From positions 1 through 64,000 of the forward strand of contig NZ_JBGUAZ010000008.1 in NCBI RefSeq assembly GCF_041821085.1: 64,000 nt of DNA, given 5' to 3'. The stretch is from Natrinema sp. HArc-T2. Lineage in GTDB: Archaea; Halobacteriota; Halobacteria; Halobacteriales; Natrialbaceae. Shown one piece after another: positions 57,107 to 64,000 of this stretch. The stretch's first letter is position 1; every line of letters starts with the position of its first letter. Under the pieces are notes generated by a model. The model was not told where the DNA came from, ran no database searches, and worked only from the letters and a program-made list of their open reading frames with translations. The position numbers and the translations under genes are program-made.

Positions 57107-59413
57107 ATGAATACGTCGGTGTCTGTCTTGCACGTCGGTGATCACCTTCCTCTCGAGGTGCTGTCTGTACCAGCCGACGGACACGAGATCGCGGTCTTTA
57201 CAGTCGAGACAGTTTCCCGGCTGTGCGACGGTCTTGAACGGTTCGCCGCTGGTGCGTTCGACTGCGTCGTGACCGAACGCCGACTGCCGGATGGCTCAGG
57301 TATTGACGCGATTAAAGCGGTTCGCAACTCCGATCCGTCGGTTCCGATCTTTCTGTGTCCTACCGACCACTCGAGTGAGTGCGTCCGCGAGGCGGTCGAC
57401 GCCGGCGTGACCGAGTACTTGCCGTGCGAACCCGACCAAGACGCGTATCCGCTCTTGGCGACACAGATTCTCGATGCAGTCTCCCAGGAGCTGGCGACAG
57501 AGCGGGCAGCGAAACTCGAGCGGATCAACACCGTCATCCGTGATCTCAATCAGGCACTCGTTCACGCATCGACCCGGTCCGAGATCGAGCGCCGCGTCTG
57601 CGAGATCATCAGCCAGTCCGAGTCCTACCTGTTCGCCTGGATCGGCGAGCACAACTCCGAATCAAACACAGTGACGGGACGGGCCGCAGCCGGTGTCGAA
57701 GCGGGCTATCTCGAGCAGATCAGTATCACGACGGATGAGAAACCAACCGCACAGGGTCCAACCGGCAAAGCCGTTCGTACCCGTGAAATACAGGTCATGC
57801 AAAACGTGCCGGACGATCCGGCCTACGAACCCTGGCGCGAGCAGGCGCTCGACCGCGGCTACCGCTCGAGTGCTTCGGTCCCGCTCGTCTACGACGACGC
57901 GCTCTATGGCGTTTTGAACGTCTACGCGGATCGGGTGGGTGCGTTCAAACCGAACGAACGAGAACTGCTCTCCGAACTCGGAGAGACGATCGCATACGCC
58001 CTTGACGACGTGCAAATGCGCGAGGAGTTGCGCCGCCGCCAACGTGCCATCGAACAGGCTGGCGACGCCATCTTCGTTACCGACGTCGACGGAACCATCG
58101 AGTACGTCAATCCCGCATTCGAGACGATCACCGGGTATACGTCTGCGGAAGCCATCGGTCGGAAGCCGAACATTCTCCGGTCCGAGGACACCGACGACGA
58201 CTATTACGAGCGGCTGTGGGCGACGATCCTCGACGGGGAGACGTGGGACGAATCGATCGTCAACGAGATGAAAGCCGGCGAGCGCTATCATGCCGAACAG
58301 ACGATCGCACCCATCGTCGACGGGACGGGCGATATCGAGGGGTTCGTCGCTATCCAGCGCGATATCACCGAGCGGAAACAGCGCGAACACGATCTTGAGC
58401 GGAGTCAATCACGACTTCGTGTACTATTCGATCAAGCACCGGACGGCATCGTCGTCCACGACGTGGATGGTGCCGTACTCGACGTCAACGAGGCGCTCGT
58501 CGAGATGCTCGGCTACACCAGAGACGAGTTGTGCTCCATGAACATCGCCGATATCGAATGCGGTATCGATGAAGCGACACTGCGAGACAAATGGGGATCG
58601 ATGGATCCCGGAGCGATGCATAAAGTCGAGGTCGATGGCCGACACCGGCGAGCGGACGGTTCGACCTATCCGGTCGAAGTCTGGATAAGTCGGATCATGA
58701 CCGATGAACCACGCGATCGGTTCGTCGCCTTCATTCGCGATATCACGTACCGCAAGCACCGGATTCGACAGCTTCGGGTCCTCGATCGCGTGCTCAGACA
58801 CAACCTCAACAACGAGATGGCAATCATTCGTGGCTATGCTGAGACGATCACGGACGCCACTCCCGGAGACGCAGCCGCGTACGCACGCGAAATCGTCGCG
58901 AGCTGTGATCGCCTGCTCGAGACGGTCTCGAAGGAACGGGAGATCGTTCAGATCGTTTCGAGCCCGCCCCATCGCACCGAGATTGAACTCGTCGAAACGA
59001 TCAGAGAGTGTGCCGAACGAATTCGATCCCAGTATTCGAACGGACGGATCGAGATTCGTGCATCGGCCCCCGTTTTCGTCGACGCAATGATAGACATCGA
59101 GCGAGCGATCGAGGAACTGCTGGAGAACGCGCTCGTTCACAACGATCGGTCGCCGTCCGAGATCCGTGTCGAGGTCACACGCAACGACGATGGAACTGTC
59201 TCGGTCCGTATCTCGGATACCGGACCACGCATTCCCTCGGAAGATGCCCGTATCCTGACTGGTGAAGAACAGATCGATCCGCTCTCTCACGGGAGCGGCC
59301 TGGGGTTGTGGCTGGTCTATTGGATTATCGAACACTCCAACGGCGACATTCAGGTCCGGTCAAACAGCCCGCGCGGAAACACGATCGAGATCACGCTCGA
59401 TGCGCTCTCGTGA
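57107..59413 (+). CDS. Receiver-GAF-PAS-PAS histidine kinase with altered receiver
   Basis: 768 aa. Residues 1-125 are a receiver-like domain whose phosphorylation site reads VVTERRLPDG, with Glu57 in place of the usual Asp, which may mimic a permanently phosphorylated state. Residues 130-300 are a GAF domain (VHASTRSEIERRVCEII, YRSSASVPLVYDDALYGVLNVYAD). Two PAS domains follow (about 305-430 and 435-550). The kinase has RVLRHNLNNEMAIIRGYAE (His about 565), ELLENALVHND, DTGPRIP (second Gly of the G1 box is Arg) and GSGLGLWLVYWI. It resembles haloarchaeal Bat/HtlD-like sensors. Output partner unknown. A GAF sensor beside stress genes invites comparison with DosS/DosT. Confidence 0.86.
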   Translation: MNTSVSVLHVGDHLPLEVLSVPADGHEIAVFTVETVSRLCDGLERFAAGAFDCVVTERRLPDGSGIDAIKAVRNSDPSVPIFLCPTDHSSECVREAVDAGVTEYLPCEPDQDAYPLLATQILDAVSQELATERAAKLERINTVIRDLNQALVHASTRSEIERRVCEIISQSESYLFAWIGEHNSESNTVTGRAAAGVEAGYLEQISITTDEKPTAQGPTGKAVRTREIQVMQNVPDDPAYEPWREQALDRGYRSSASVPLVYDDALYGVLNVYADRVGAFKPNERELLSELGETIAYALDDVQMREELRRRQRAIEQAGDAIFVTDVDGTIEYVNPAFETITGYTSAEAIGRKPNILRSEDTDDDYYERLWATILDGETWDESIVNEMKAGERYHAEQTIAPIVDGTGDIEGFVAIQRDITERKQREHDLERSQSRLRVLFDQAPDGIVVHDVDGAVLDVNEALVEMLGYTRDELCSMNIADIECGIDEATLRDKWGSMDPGAMHKVEVDGRHRRADGSTYPVEVWISRIMTDEPRDRFVAFIRDITYRKHRIRQLRVLDRVLRHNLNNEMAIIRGYAETITDATPGDAAAYAREIVASCDRLLETVSKEREIVQIVSSPPHRTEIELVETIRECAERIRSQYSNGRIEIRASAPVFVDAMIDIERAIEELLENALVHNDRSPSEIRVEVTRNDDGTVSVRISDTGPRIPSEDARILTGEEQIDPLSHGSGLGLWLVYWIIEHSNGDIQVRSNSPRGNTIEITLDALS

Positions 59414-59440
59414 GCGATCGCTCTCGGTCACGGCTGGCGT

Positions 59441-60583
59441 TCACAGCGACCGCGCACTTTGACGACCGCTGATCGTCGCTGGCTCGAGGACGTACCAGTC
59501 GAACGAAATCGACGCGGTGTCTTGACTGAAGACGTCGACCGATGCGAGGTCGCTTTCGGCGAACACCTCGAGCACGTCTCGCTGTCGAACCTCGTCGCGG
59601 GAGAGTGGAGACAGCGAGCCATCGACGATGACGCTGCGCCACTGGTCCGGCCGTGCATACCGCGAGACGACGAACGAAACCGCGGCTGAGCGTTCCAGTC
59701 GAGCCTGTTTTTCGCTGCCATCGAACGCTGCCAGATGCATGTATAACACCCCTTCATCGGCGTCGTATCCGTACGACATCGGAATCGCGTACGGTGACCC
59801 CCCATCGAAGGCGAGCACACCGTAGCCCTCCGATCCGAGGAAGCTATCGATCTCGTCGTCCGACATCGTCGTGGGAGTGACCGTCTCTGCGCTCCCGTCG
59901 GACTCCTTGCCTCCTTCTTCGAGCGCGTTGGCGGTCGTCGCTGCCGTCTGCCCGGTCTCCGTCGGTGACTCGTCGTCCGTGATGGACTCGAGCGGTGAGT
60001 CCTGTGGTTCGACGACGTGATCGAACAACGATTCGAACAGACGGCGTGTCTGTTCGTCGGCTGCCGCTGGATGGAAATGGACGTGGACGTCGGCCCCCGC
60101 GCCCTGCAGGGTCGCGAGGATAGTATTCAGAAAGCGGTAGATCAGGTCCGTATCGTGATACGGTAAGAGCGACTCGATGTCGCGGAGGCAGATCTTCACC
60201 GACCCCTCGATTTCGTCCCACCGTTCGATGAGACGGGAGAACACGATCGAGATCCCGGTCAAATCCTGCGGATCTACCTGAAATCCGTACAGCGGCGTCT
60301 GTTCACCGACGACTGTCCTCGTCGAACCCCCGTCGGACTGCGGTGTCGTGATGATGACGGCCGCCTCCGAGGGATCGTTGATTCGCTCTAACTGGATGTC
60401 GAGCGCATCCCGAAGCGATTCGAACGACTGTGAGGACGTCAACTGGACGACGCGGTACTCGCCTTCGGCCGCGTCGTCGAACACCTCGGTACAAAACGCC
60501 TCGTCGGACTCGAGCGTACCTGACTCGAGATACAGGGTCGGGCCCCGCGTCCGGTCACTCTCTCCATCACTGTTGATCCCCAT
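59441..60583 (-). CDS. DUF7504-like domain fused to pyridoxamine-phosphate-oxidase-like flavin domain
   Basis: 380 aa. Residues 1-205 resemble haloarchaeal DUF7504 (KaiC/RecA-like without a clear P-loop): TEVFDDAAEGEYRVVQLTSSQSFESL, DPQDLTGISIVFSRLIERW, ICLRDIESLLPYHDTDLIYRFLNTI. A Ser/Thr/Glu-rich linker (about 205-240) leads to a split-barrel flavin/F420 domain: GYGVLAFDGGSPYAIPMSYGYDADEGVLYMHLA, then ARLERSAAVSFVVSRYARPDQWRSVIVDG. A regulator-like N-domain joined to a redox-type barrel suggests a flavin-based switch. Convergent with the kinase gene at 57107. Confidence 0.75.
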   Translation of the reverse strand: MGINSDGESDRTRGPTLYLESGTLESDEAFCTEVFDDAAEGEYRVVQLTSSQSFESLRDALDIQLERINDPSEAAVIITTPQSDGGSTRTVVGEQTPLYGFQVDPQDLTGISIVFSRLIERWDEIEGSVKICLRDIESLLPYHDTDLIYRFLNTILATLQGAGADVHVHFHPAAADEQTRRLFESLFDHVVEPQDSPLESITDDESPTETGQTAATTANALEEGGKESDGSAETVTPTTMSDDEIDSFLGSEGYGVLAFDGGSPYAIPMSYGYDADEGVLYMHLAAFDGSEKQARLERSAAVSFVVSRYARPDQWRSVIVDGSLSPLSRDEVRQRDVLEVFAESDLASVDVFSQDTASISFDWYVLEPATISGRQSARSL

Positions 60584-60688
60584 TTATCTATGAAATCAGA
60601 TATCACACAGTTATACGTTTCGACCATCGTGATCAAGTGACCGTGCAGCCACGAGCGAGTGTCGCTTGATACGGACTATCGTAACAAC

Positions 60689-60773
60689 TGATACGGTCTG
60701 CTGTAACGGTGTACCGGCGCACGCAGAACGGGCGGCGGGTGCGCCGGACATGACTGACAGTAGTCCGTATGAA
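60689..60773 (+). repeat. R1 interspersed hairpin repeat, copy D
   Basis: 85 bp, TGATACGGTCTGCTGT to GACAGTAGTCCGTATGAA. It directly abuts and shares a few bases with R2 copy I. A partial TTGATACGGACTATCGT duplicate precedes it at 60667. Confidence 0.7.
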
Positions 60774-60880
60774 ACGAGTGACACACCGATCGCATCGTCC
60801 GCGCTGCTCGCCCACGTCGTCGTTCCGACCCGCGCTCCCGTCGTGCGATCGGACGTGCAGTGACGGTCAGTGACTACTAT
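60771..60880 (-). repeat. R2 interspersed palindromic repeat, copy I (long form)
   Basis: 110 bp; read leftward it runs from ATAGTAGTCACTGACCGTCA to GGTGTGTCACTCGTTTC. It carries the GATCGCACGACGGGAGCGCG block of copy H. Its left end (in genome order) merges with R1 copy D, and its right end overlaps the last 14 nt of the DUF6360 gene. Confidence 0.6.
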
Positions 60881-61190
60881 CGGTGTCGGAACGGTCCTCG
60901 ACCGACTGCCTGTCGTGTGCCTCTTCGACGCGCGTGGCGTGTTTCTCGAGGTCTGCCGCGATCGTCCGCGCTTGCTCGGGTGTCAACTCGAGTATCTCCG
61001 TATGCGCGGGCAGGTGGGTTTCAGTCATGTTGTCCAGTTCGAACTGCAATCGAACGCAGTCGGGGTCGTCCCTCTCTGCCGTTGCGTTCACGACGGCCAG
61101 CGATTCCGTCTCGAAGTCGTGACCTGTCACGACGGCGTCAACGAGATCGAGGGTCGTGTACGCGTTGACCTTCATCAATCGGTCTGCCAT
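60867..61190 (-). CDS. DUF6360-like haloarchaeal protein
   Basis: 107 aa from ATG 61190 (MADRLMKVNAYTTLDLVDAVVTGHDFETESLAVVNAT). The pattern of an N-terminal strand, a D-V-D-A-V-V-T-G-HDF turn, VRLQFELDNMTETHLPAHTEILELTPEQARTIAADLEKHA and a polar tail fits DUF6360. The start lies one nt after the stop of the nitrite/sulfite reductase, so both come from one transcript. Function unknown, but coupling suggests a link to the reductase, perhaps regulatory. Confidence 0.75.
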   Translation of the reverse strand: MADRLMKVNAYTTLDLVDAVVTGHDFETESLAVVNATAERDDPDCVRLQFELDNMTETHLPAHTEILELTPEQARTIAADLEKHATRVEEAHDRQSVEDRSDTDSSH

Positions 61191-61191
61191 G

Positions 61192-62967
61192 TTAGTCGTC
61201 CGATGGAATCGGTGTACCGTCGGCGCGTGCAGGTGCGGGGCTCGCCTCGAGGTCATCGTCTTCGGCGTAGGGATACCAGGTGCGCTTCGTGTTGTGCATG
61301 TACGGATCGTCGTAGTCCGTTTCTTCTGGCTCGATGAGGTCGGCGAGTTCGTCGTCGTCTCGCTCGAGGACGAACTCCCGGAAGCTCTCCTCGCCGTCGC
61401 GGGCGGCCGCGAAGTTCTCGAGTAAGTTCGCGATCGCGCCGGGGACTTCGTCCGCAGGGATGCGTTCGGCGACCCAGGACGCGAACTGCGGATCCTCGCC
61501 GAGTCCGCCGCCGAGCCCGATATCGAGGGCCTCGACCGGCTCGCCGTCCTTGCGGGTTTTCATTCCTCGCAGGGAGACGTCGGCGATCTGGGGCTGGGCA
61601 CACGAGGCGGTACAGCCCGACAGGTGGATGTGGAAGTCCTCAACGCCGTCGGGTAGGTCGACGTTCTCCTTGAGCCAGCGGGCGTAGCGGACCTGTCGGT
61701 TCTTCGTCTCGACGATCGAGAGCGAACAGAACTCGGTCCCCGTACAGGCGATCGACCCGCGCTGGAACGGATGGGGGTCAGGGCTGTACGTTTCGAATAC
61801 CGGTTCTGCGAGTAACGAATCGAGGTTCTCGTCGGGAACATCGGTGAGGATGATGTTCTGGCGCTGTGTCAGCCGTACCTCGCCAGACGCATATTCTTCG
61901 GCTGCGTCGGCGATCTCGTAGGCGTCGTCGACGCCGATCCGACCGACGAGGACGTTCAGGCCAACGTAGGAGTTCCCGTCGACCTGCTCGTGGATGCCGA
62001 CGTGGTCGTGTTTGCCGTCGGCGTCGCCCGCGTTGTACGAGTACGCCTCGCGGAGGTCGTCGCCAGCTGTCTCGAGCTCGAAGTCGACGTACTCCTCCTG
62101 CAGGGTGTCGCGGACCTTCTCCGGCCCCCACTCGTCGACGAGGAACTTCATGCGGGCGTTGTAGCGGTTCTCGCGGTCGCCGTGATCGCGGAAGAGCGCG
62201 GAAATCCCACCGGCGACGTCGACGGCCTGCGCCGGGGTGGCGAAGACGTCGATATTCCGGGCGAAGCGCGGCTCGTTTCGCGAGAGGCCGCCGCCGACGC
62301 GGACGTTGTAGCCGGTCACCGTCTCCCCGTCGATCTCCTTCTCGGCGGGTTCGAAGGCGAGGTCGTTGATATCGCCCTGGCCACAGCCTTCGTCACAGCC
62401 CGTCACCGAGACCTTCCACTTCCGCGGAAGGTTCGAGTGTGCCTCGTTCTGCTTGAACGTCTCGTTGAGTTCGGTGGCAAGGGCACCCGCATCGACGTGC
62501 TCGTGTTTGTCCTTGCCGGCGACCGGGCAGCCGACGATGTTTCGCCAGGAGTCACCACACGCCTGGACCGTCGAGAGGCCGACATCCTCGAGGCGCTCGA
62601 AGATTTCGGGGATGTCCTCGAGTCGGATCCAGTGAAGCTGGATCGCCTGCCGGGTGGTCACGTCGAGCCAGCCGTTGCCGAACTCGGGGTTTTCCGCGGG
62701 ACCACGGGAGAACTCGTCGGCGAGTTCGACGATGCGTCGGAACTGGCCCGGCTCGAGGACGCCACTCGGCGGGCCGATCCGCAACATAAAATACGATTCC
62801 TGTCCGGCCCGCTGGTGGTACAGGCCGAACCACTTGAACCGCTCGAACCAGGCGTCTCGTTCGTCTTCGGGAATCGATTCCCAGCCCGCCTCGGCGAAGC
62901 GCTCGATCTCGTCGCGGATCTCGGTCCCGTAGAGTTCGTCCTTCCAGTGCTCGACGTCGGTAACCAT
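61192..62967 (-). CDS. Siroheme nitrite/sulfite reductase (ferredoxin type)
   Basis: 591 aa from ATG 62967 (MVTDVEHWKDELYGTEIRDEIERF). Two ferredoxin-like repeat domains and siroheme/4Fe-4S regions are seen: WLDVTTRQAIQLHWIRLEDIPEI, NIVGCPVAG, RKWKVSVTGCDEGCGQGDINDL, YVGLNVLVGRIG, ACTGTEFCSLSIVETKNRQ and HLSGCTASCAQP, the last two giving the four cluster cysteines. It reduces nitrite to ammonia or sulfite to sulfide with ferredoxin. No nitrate reductase or nas genes lie within the window, and a sulfur cluster does, so a sulfite role is possible. Followed by DUF6360. Confidence 0.9.
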   Translation of the reverse strand: MVTDVEHWKDELYGTEIRDEIERFAEAGWESIPEDERDAWFERFKWFGLYHQRAGQESYFMLRIGPPSGVLEPGQFRRIVELADEFSRGPAENPEFGNGWLDVTTRQAIQLHWIRLEDIPEIFERLEDVGLSTVQACGDSWRNIVGCPVAGKDKHEHVDAGALATELNETFKQNEAHSNLPRKWKVSVTGCDEGCGQGDINDLAFEPAEKEIDGETVTGYNVRVGGGLSRNEPRFARNIDVFATPAQAVDVAGGISALFRDHGDRENRYNARMKFLVDEWGPEKVRDTLQEEYVDFELETAGDDLREAYSYNAGDADGKHDHVGIHEQVDGNSYVGLNVLVGRIGVDDAYEIADAAEEYASGEVRLTQRQNIILTDVPDENLDSLLAEPVFETYSPDPHPFQRGSIACTGTEFCSLSIVETKNRQVRYARWLKENVDLPDGVEDFHIHLSGCTASCAQPQIADVSLRGMKTRKDGEPVEALDIGLGGGLGEDPQFASWVAERIPADEVPGAIANLLENFAAARDGEESFREFVLERDDDELADLIEPEETDYDDPYMHNTKRTWYPYAEDDDLEASPAPARADGTPIPSDD

Positions 62968-63061
62968 TACGACTGCATATGGGGGGTACACATAAGACAC
63001 GTCCTCTGCCGTCAGTTCTCCCCGCGTCTCGGCGGTTCCGGTCGTCTTTGCCACTATCGGC

Positions 63062-63385
63062 TTACGACCGTTCGCCGTCTGGTTCGACAAGCCACTGAAC
63101 ACTCTCGGGGCCGTACGGGGAGAAGTCGCCGTTCACGATGCGACCCACGGGAAGGTGCTCGATCGAATCACGCGTCCCACACTCGAGACACTGGCCCACT
63201 GCGTGGGCGACGACGGTCGAGCCATCGACGTCGACATCGACGAACGCCTCGAGCAGGACGTACGCCGGGGAACAGTCACAGAACGTGCCAGCAGCAAGGG
63301 TCCAGACATCGCTCACACTCACTTGGCGACTGTCGTTGACGCTGATCCACGCGCCGTCGTCGAGCGTCCGCAGGGCAATCGACAT
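63062..63385 (-). CDS. Conserved haloarchaeal protein with Cys knuckles
   Basis: 107 aa, MSIALRTLDDGAWISVND onward. C-x-C (FCDCSPA) at about residue 36 and C-x2-C (QCLECGTRD) at about 66-69 could form one zinc site. The rest is acidic and beta-rich (YVLLEAFVDVDVDGSTVVAHAVG). I do not recognise the family with certainty. It lies 94 nt upstream of the nitrite/sulfite reductase on the same strand and may belong to that operon. Confidence 0.65.
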   Translation of the reverse strand: MSIALRTLDDGAWISVNDSRQVSVSDVWTLAAGTFCDCSPAYVLLEAFVDVDVDGSTVVAHAVGQCLECGTRDSIEHLPVGRIVNGDFSPYGPESVQWLVEPDGERS

Positions 63386-63886
63386 ACGGGCAGTTGGCTC
63401 ACTGTCTCCCTTCGTCTATCGCCCCGTGCAAACCTTACCGACGTGCCAACGCTGTGCTCGTCGAAAACAGCATGAAGGAATCGGGTTCGGACCGTTTCGG
63501 CCAAACCTAGATACCGGATAGAATCTCCGATATAGGCGAGCACGAGTCGGCGGTGTCCCGAATGTGGGCCCACGAGCGAGGGGATTCGTGTCACAACATC
63601 TGAACCCGAGTGCGGATCGTGTTCCATCAGTGAATCGTTTCTCAGAACTGCGATCGTCCTTGAGGCCCTGCTCGTACTCGGCGTCAAGTTGCTGGCGATG
63701 CTGACGTATTCGGTCTCGATGTCTCGAACTGGACGAGAACACTGTCTTCTGTTCGTTGGAGTACATCGATATTCGCGATCCCGTCGCAGCTGTCCATTGC
63801 TCGAACGACAGCATCACGAACGGATCGCAACCGCTCGTCTCGGCGGAGACACACAAATCTCGCGGTCGCTCGCCTCGAGGACTGTT
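63386..63886. other. Stretch without a convincing gene
   Basis: Several overlapping leftward frames exist. One (63684-63905) gives DERLRSVRDAVVRAMDSCDGIANIDVLQRTEDSVLVQFE, which looks protein-like but has only a GTG start inside an R1 repeat and soon ends. The following sequence shifts frame without known homology. It may be a decayed gene. Confidence 0.4.
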
Positions 63887-63972
63887 TGATACGGTCTGCT
63901 GTCACGAGTTACCGGTGCACTCGCAGTGCGGGTCGTGGTCCCACCGGCACTGACTGACAGTCGTCCGTATGA
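63887..63972 (+). repeat. R1 interspersed hairpin repeat, copy E
   Basis: 86 bp, TGATACGGTCTGCTGT to GACTGACAGTCGTCCGTATGA, the best-preserved copy with copy D. Inner pair ACCGGTGCAC and CCACCGGCAC suggests a long stem-loop. Confidence 0.7.
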
Positions 63973-64000
63973 CCCGAGGGCTTACGACTTCGACGCAGCG

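Noticed and set aside
63416-63856. 146-codon leftward frame near the right edge
   Set aside because: Composition changes along its length and it has no recognisable domain; at best part of a decayed gene.

Overview
The window reads as haloarchaeal DNA (class Halobacteria, probably a Natrialbales-type genome). Support: strongly acidic proteins (Asp/Glu-rich L12, Usp, CBS, Mrp), high GC with TCGA-rich coding sequence, TATA boxes about 25 nt before start codons (leaderless-type promoters), an archaeal Orc1/Cdc6, an archaeal P1/L12, Dph6, and haloarchaea-restricted small families. An initiator gene with its own origin repeats lies near a ParA partition pair, and there is an apparently extra L12, so a chromid or megaplasmid, or a chromosome carrying an integrated replicon, is plausible (inference). 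I saw no rRNA, tRNA or CRISPR array.

Layout. 0-2 kb: two damaged MFS transporters around a transposase relic. 2-9 kb: a TetR-MATE-isoprenoid-synthase-like operon facing a second TetR gene, a zinc-ribbon membrane protein that shares its operator, an MFS exporter, a luciferase-like flavin oxidoreductase and a 45-aa CxxC microprotein. 9-10 kb: a frameshifted TnpB. 10-15 kb: thiolase-fold/DUF35 pair and MaoC hydratase, split by a ParA/partner module whose candidate centromere repeats lie inside the partner's own reading frame. 15-19.2 kb: MFS, then a replication origin with eight ORB repeats flanking orc1/cdc6. 19-21 kb: a 33-aa membrane microprotein, a CBS protein and AT-rich DNA.

20.8-36.1 kb is a stress/dormancy-type island: Zn-alcohol dehydrogenase, six Usp genes (nine domains), Hsp20, an extra L12, a thiamine-binding-like protein, Dph6, erythromycin-esterase-like enzyme, HAD phosphatase, phosphoribosyltransferase, a CBS protein with an HPF-like tail and a nitroreductase. 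The content closely parallels the DosR dormancy regulon of Mycobacterium tuberculosis. 36.2-40.6 kb: a TAXI-type TRAP transporter with DUF1850. 42.4-51.4 kb: a sulfur gene cluster (rhodanese-MBL dioxygenase-like protein, DsrE, DsrE2, TusA, an FeS-NrfD fusion, a molybdopterin oxidoreductase without Tat signal, and an Mrp ATPase) that could form a cytoplasm-facing sulfur/sulfite redox complex fed by persulfide carriers. 51.4-64 kb: ChrA with a half-size Usp, a T4-endonuclease-V-like protein, a pair of divergent PAS histidine kinases, a DUF7504-flavin domain fusion, and a siroheme nitrite/sulfite reductase with DUF6360.

Two families of intergenic palindromic repeats are scattered through the window: R1 (five copies, 85-87 bp, all in one orientation) and R2 (four copies, 88-126 bp). 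Several orphan ends resembling IS200/IS605-type elements are also present. Family names are given from memory of conserved motifs; no database search was possible.
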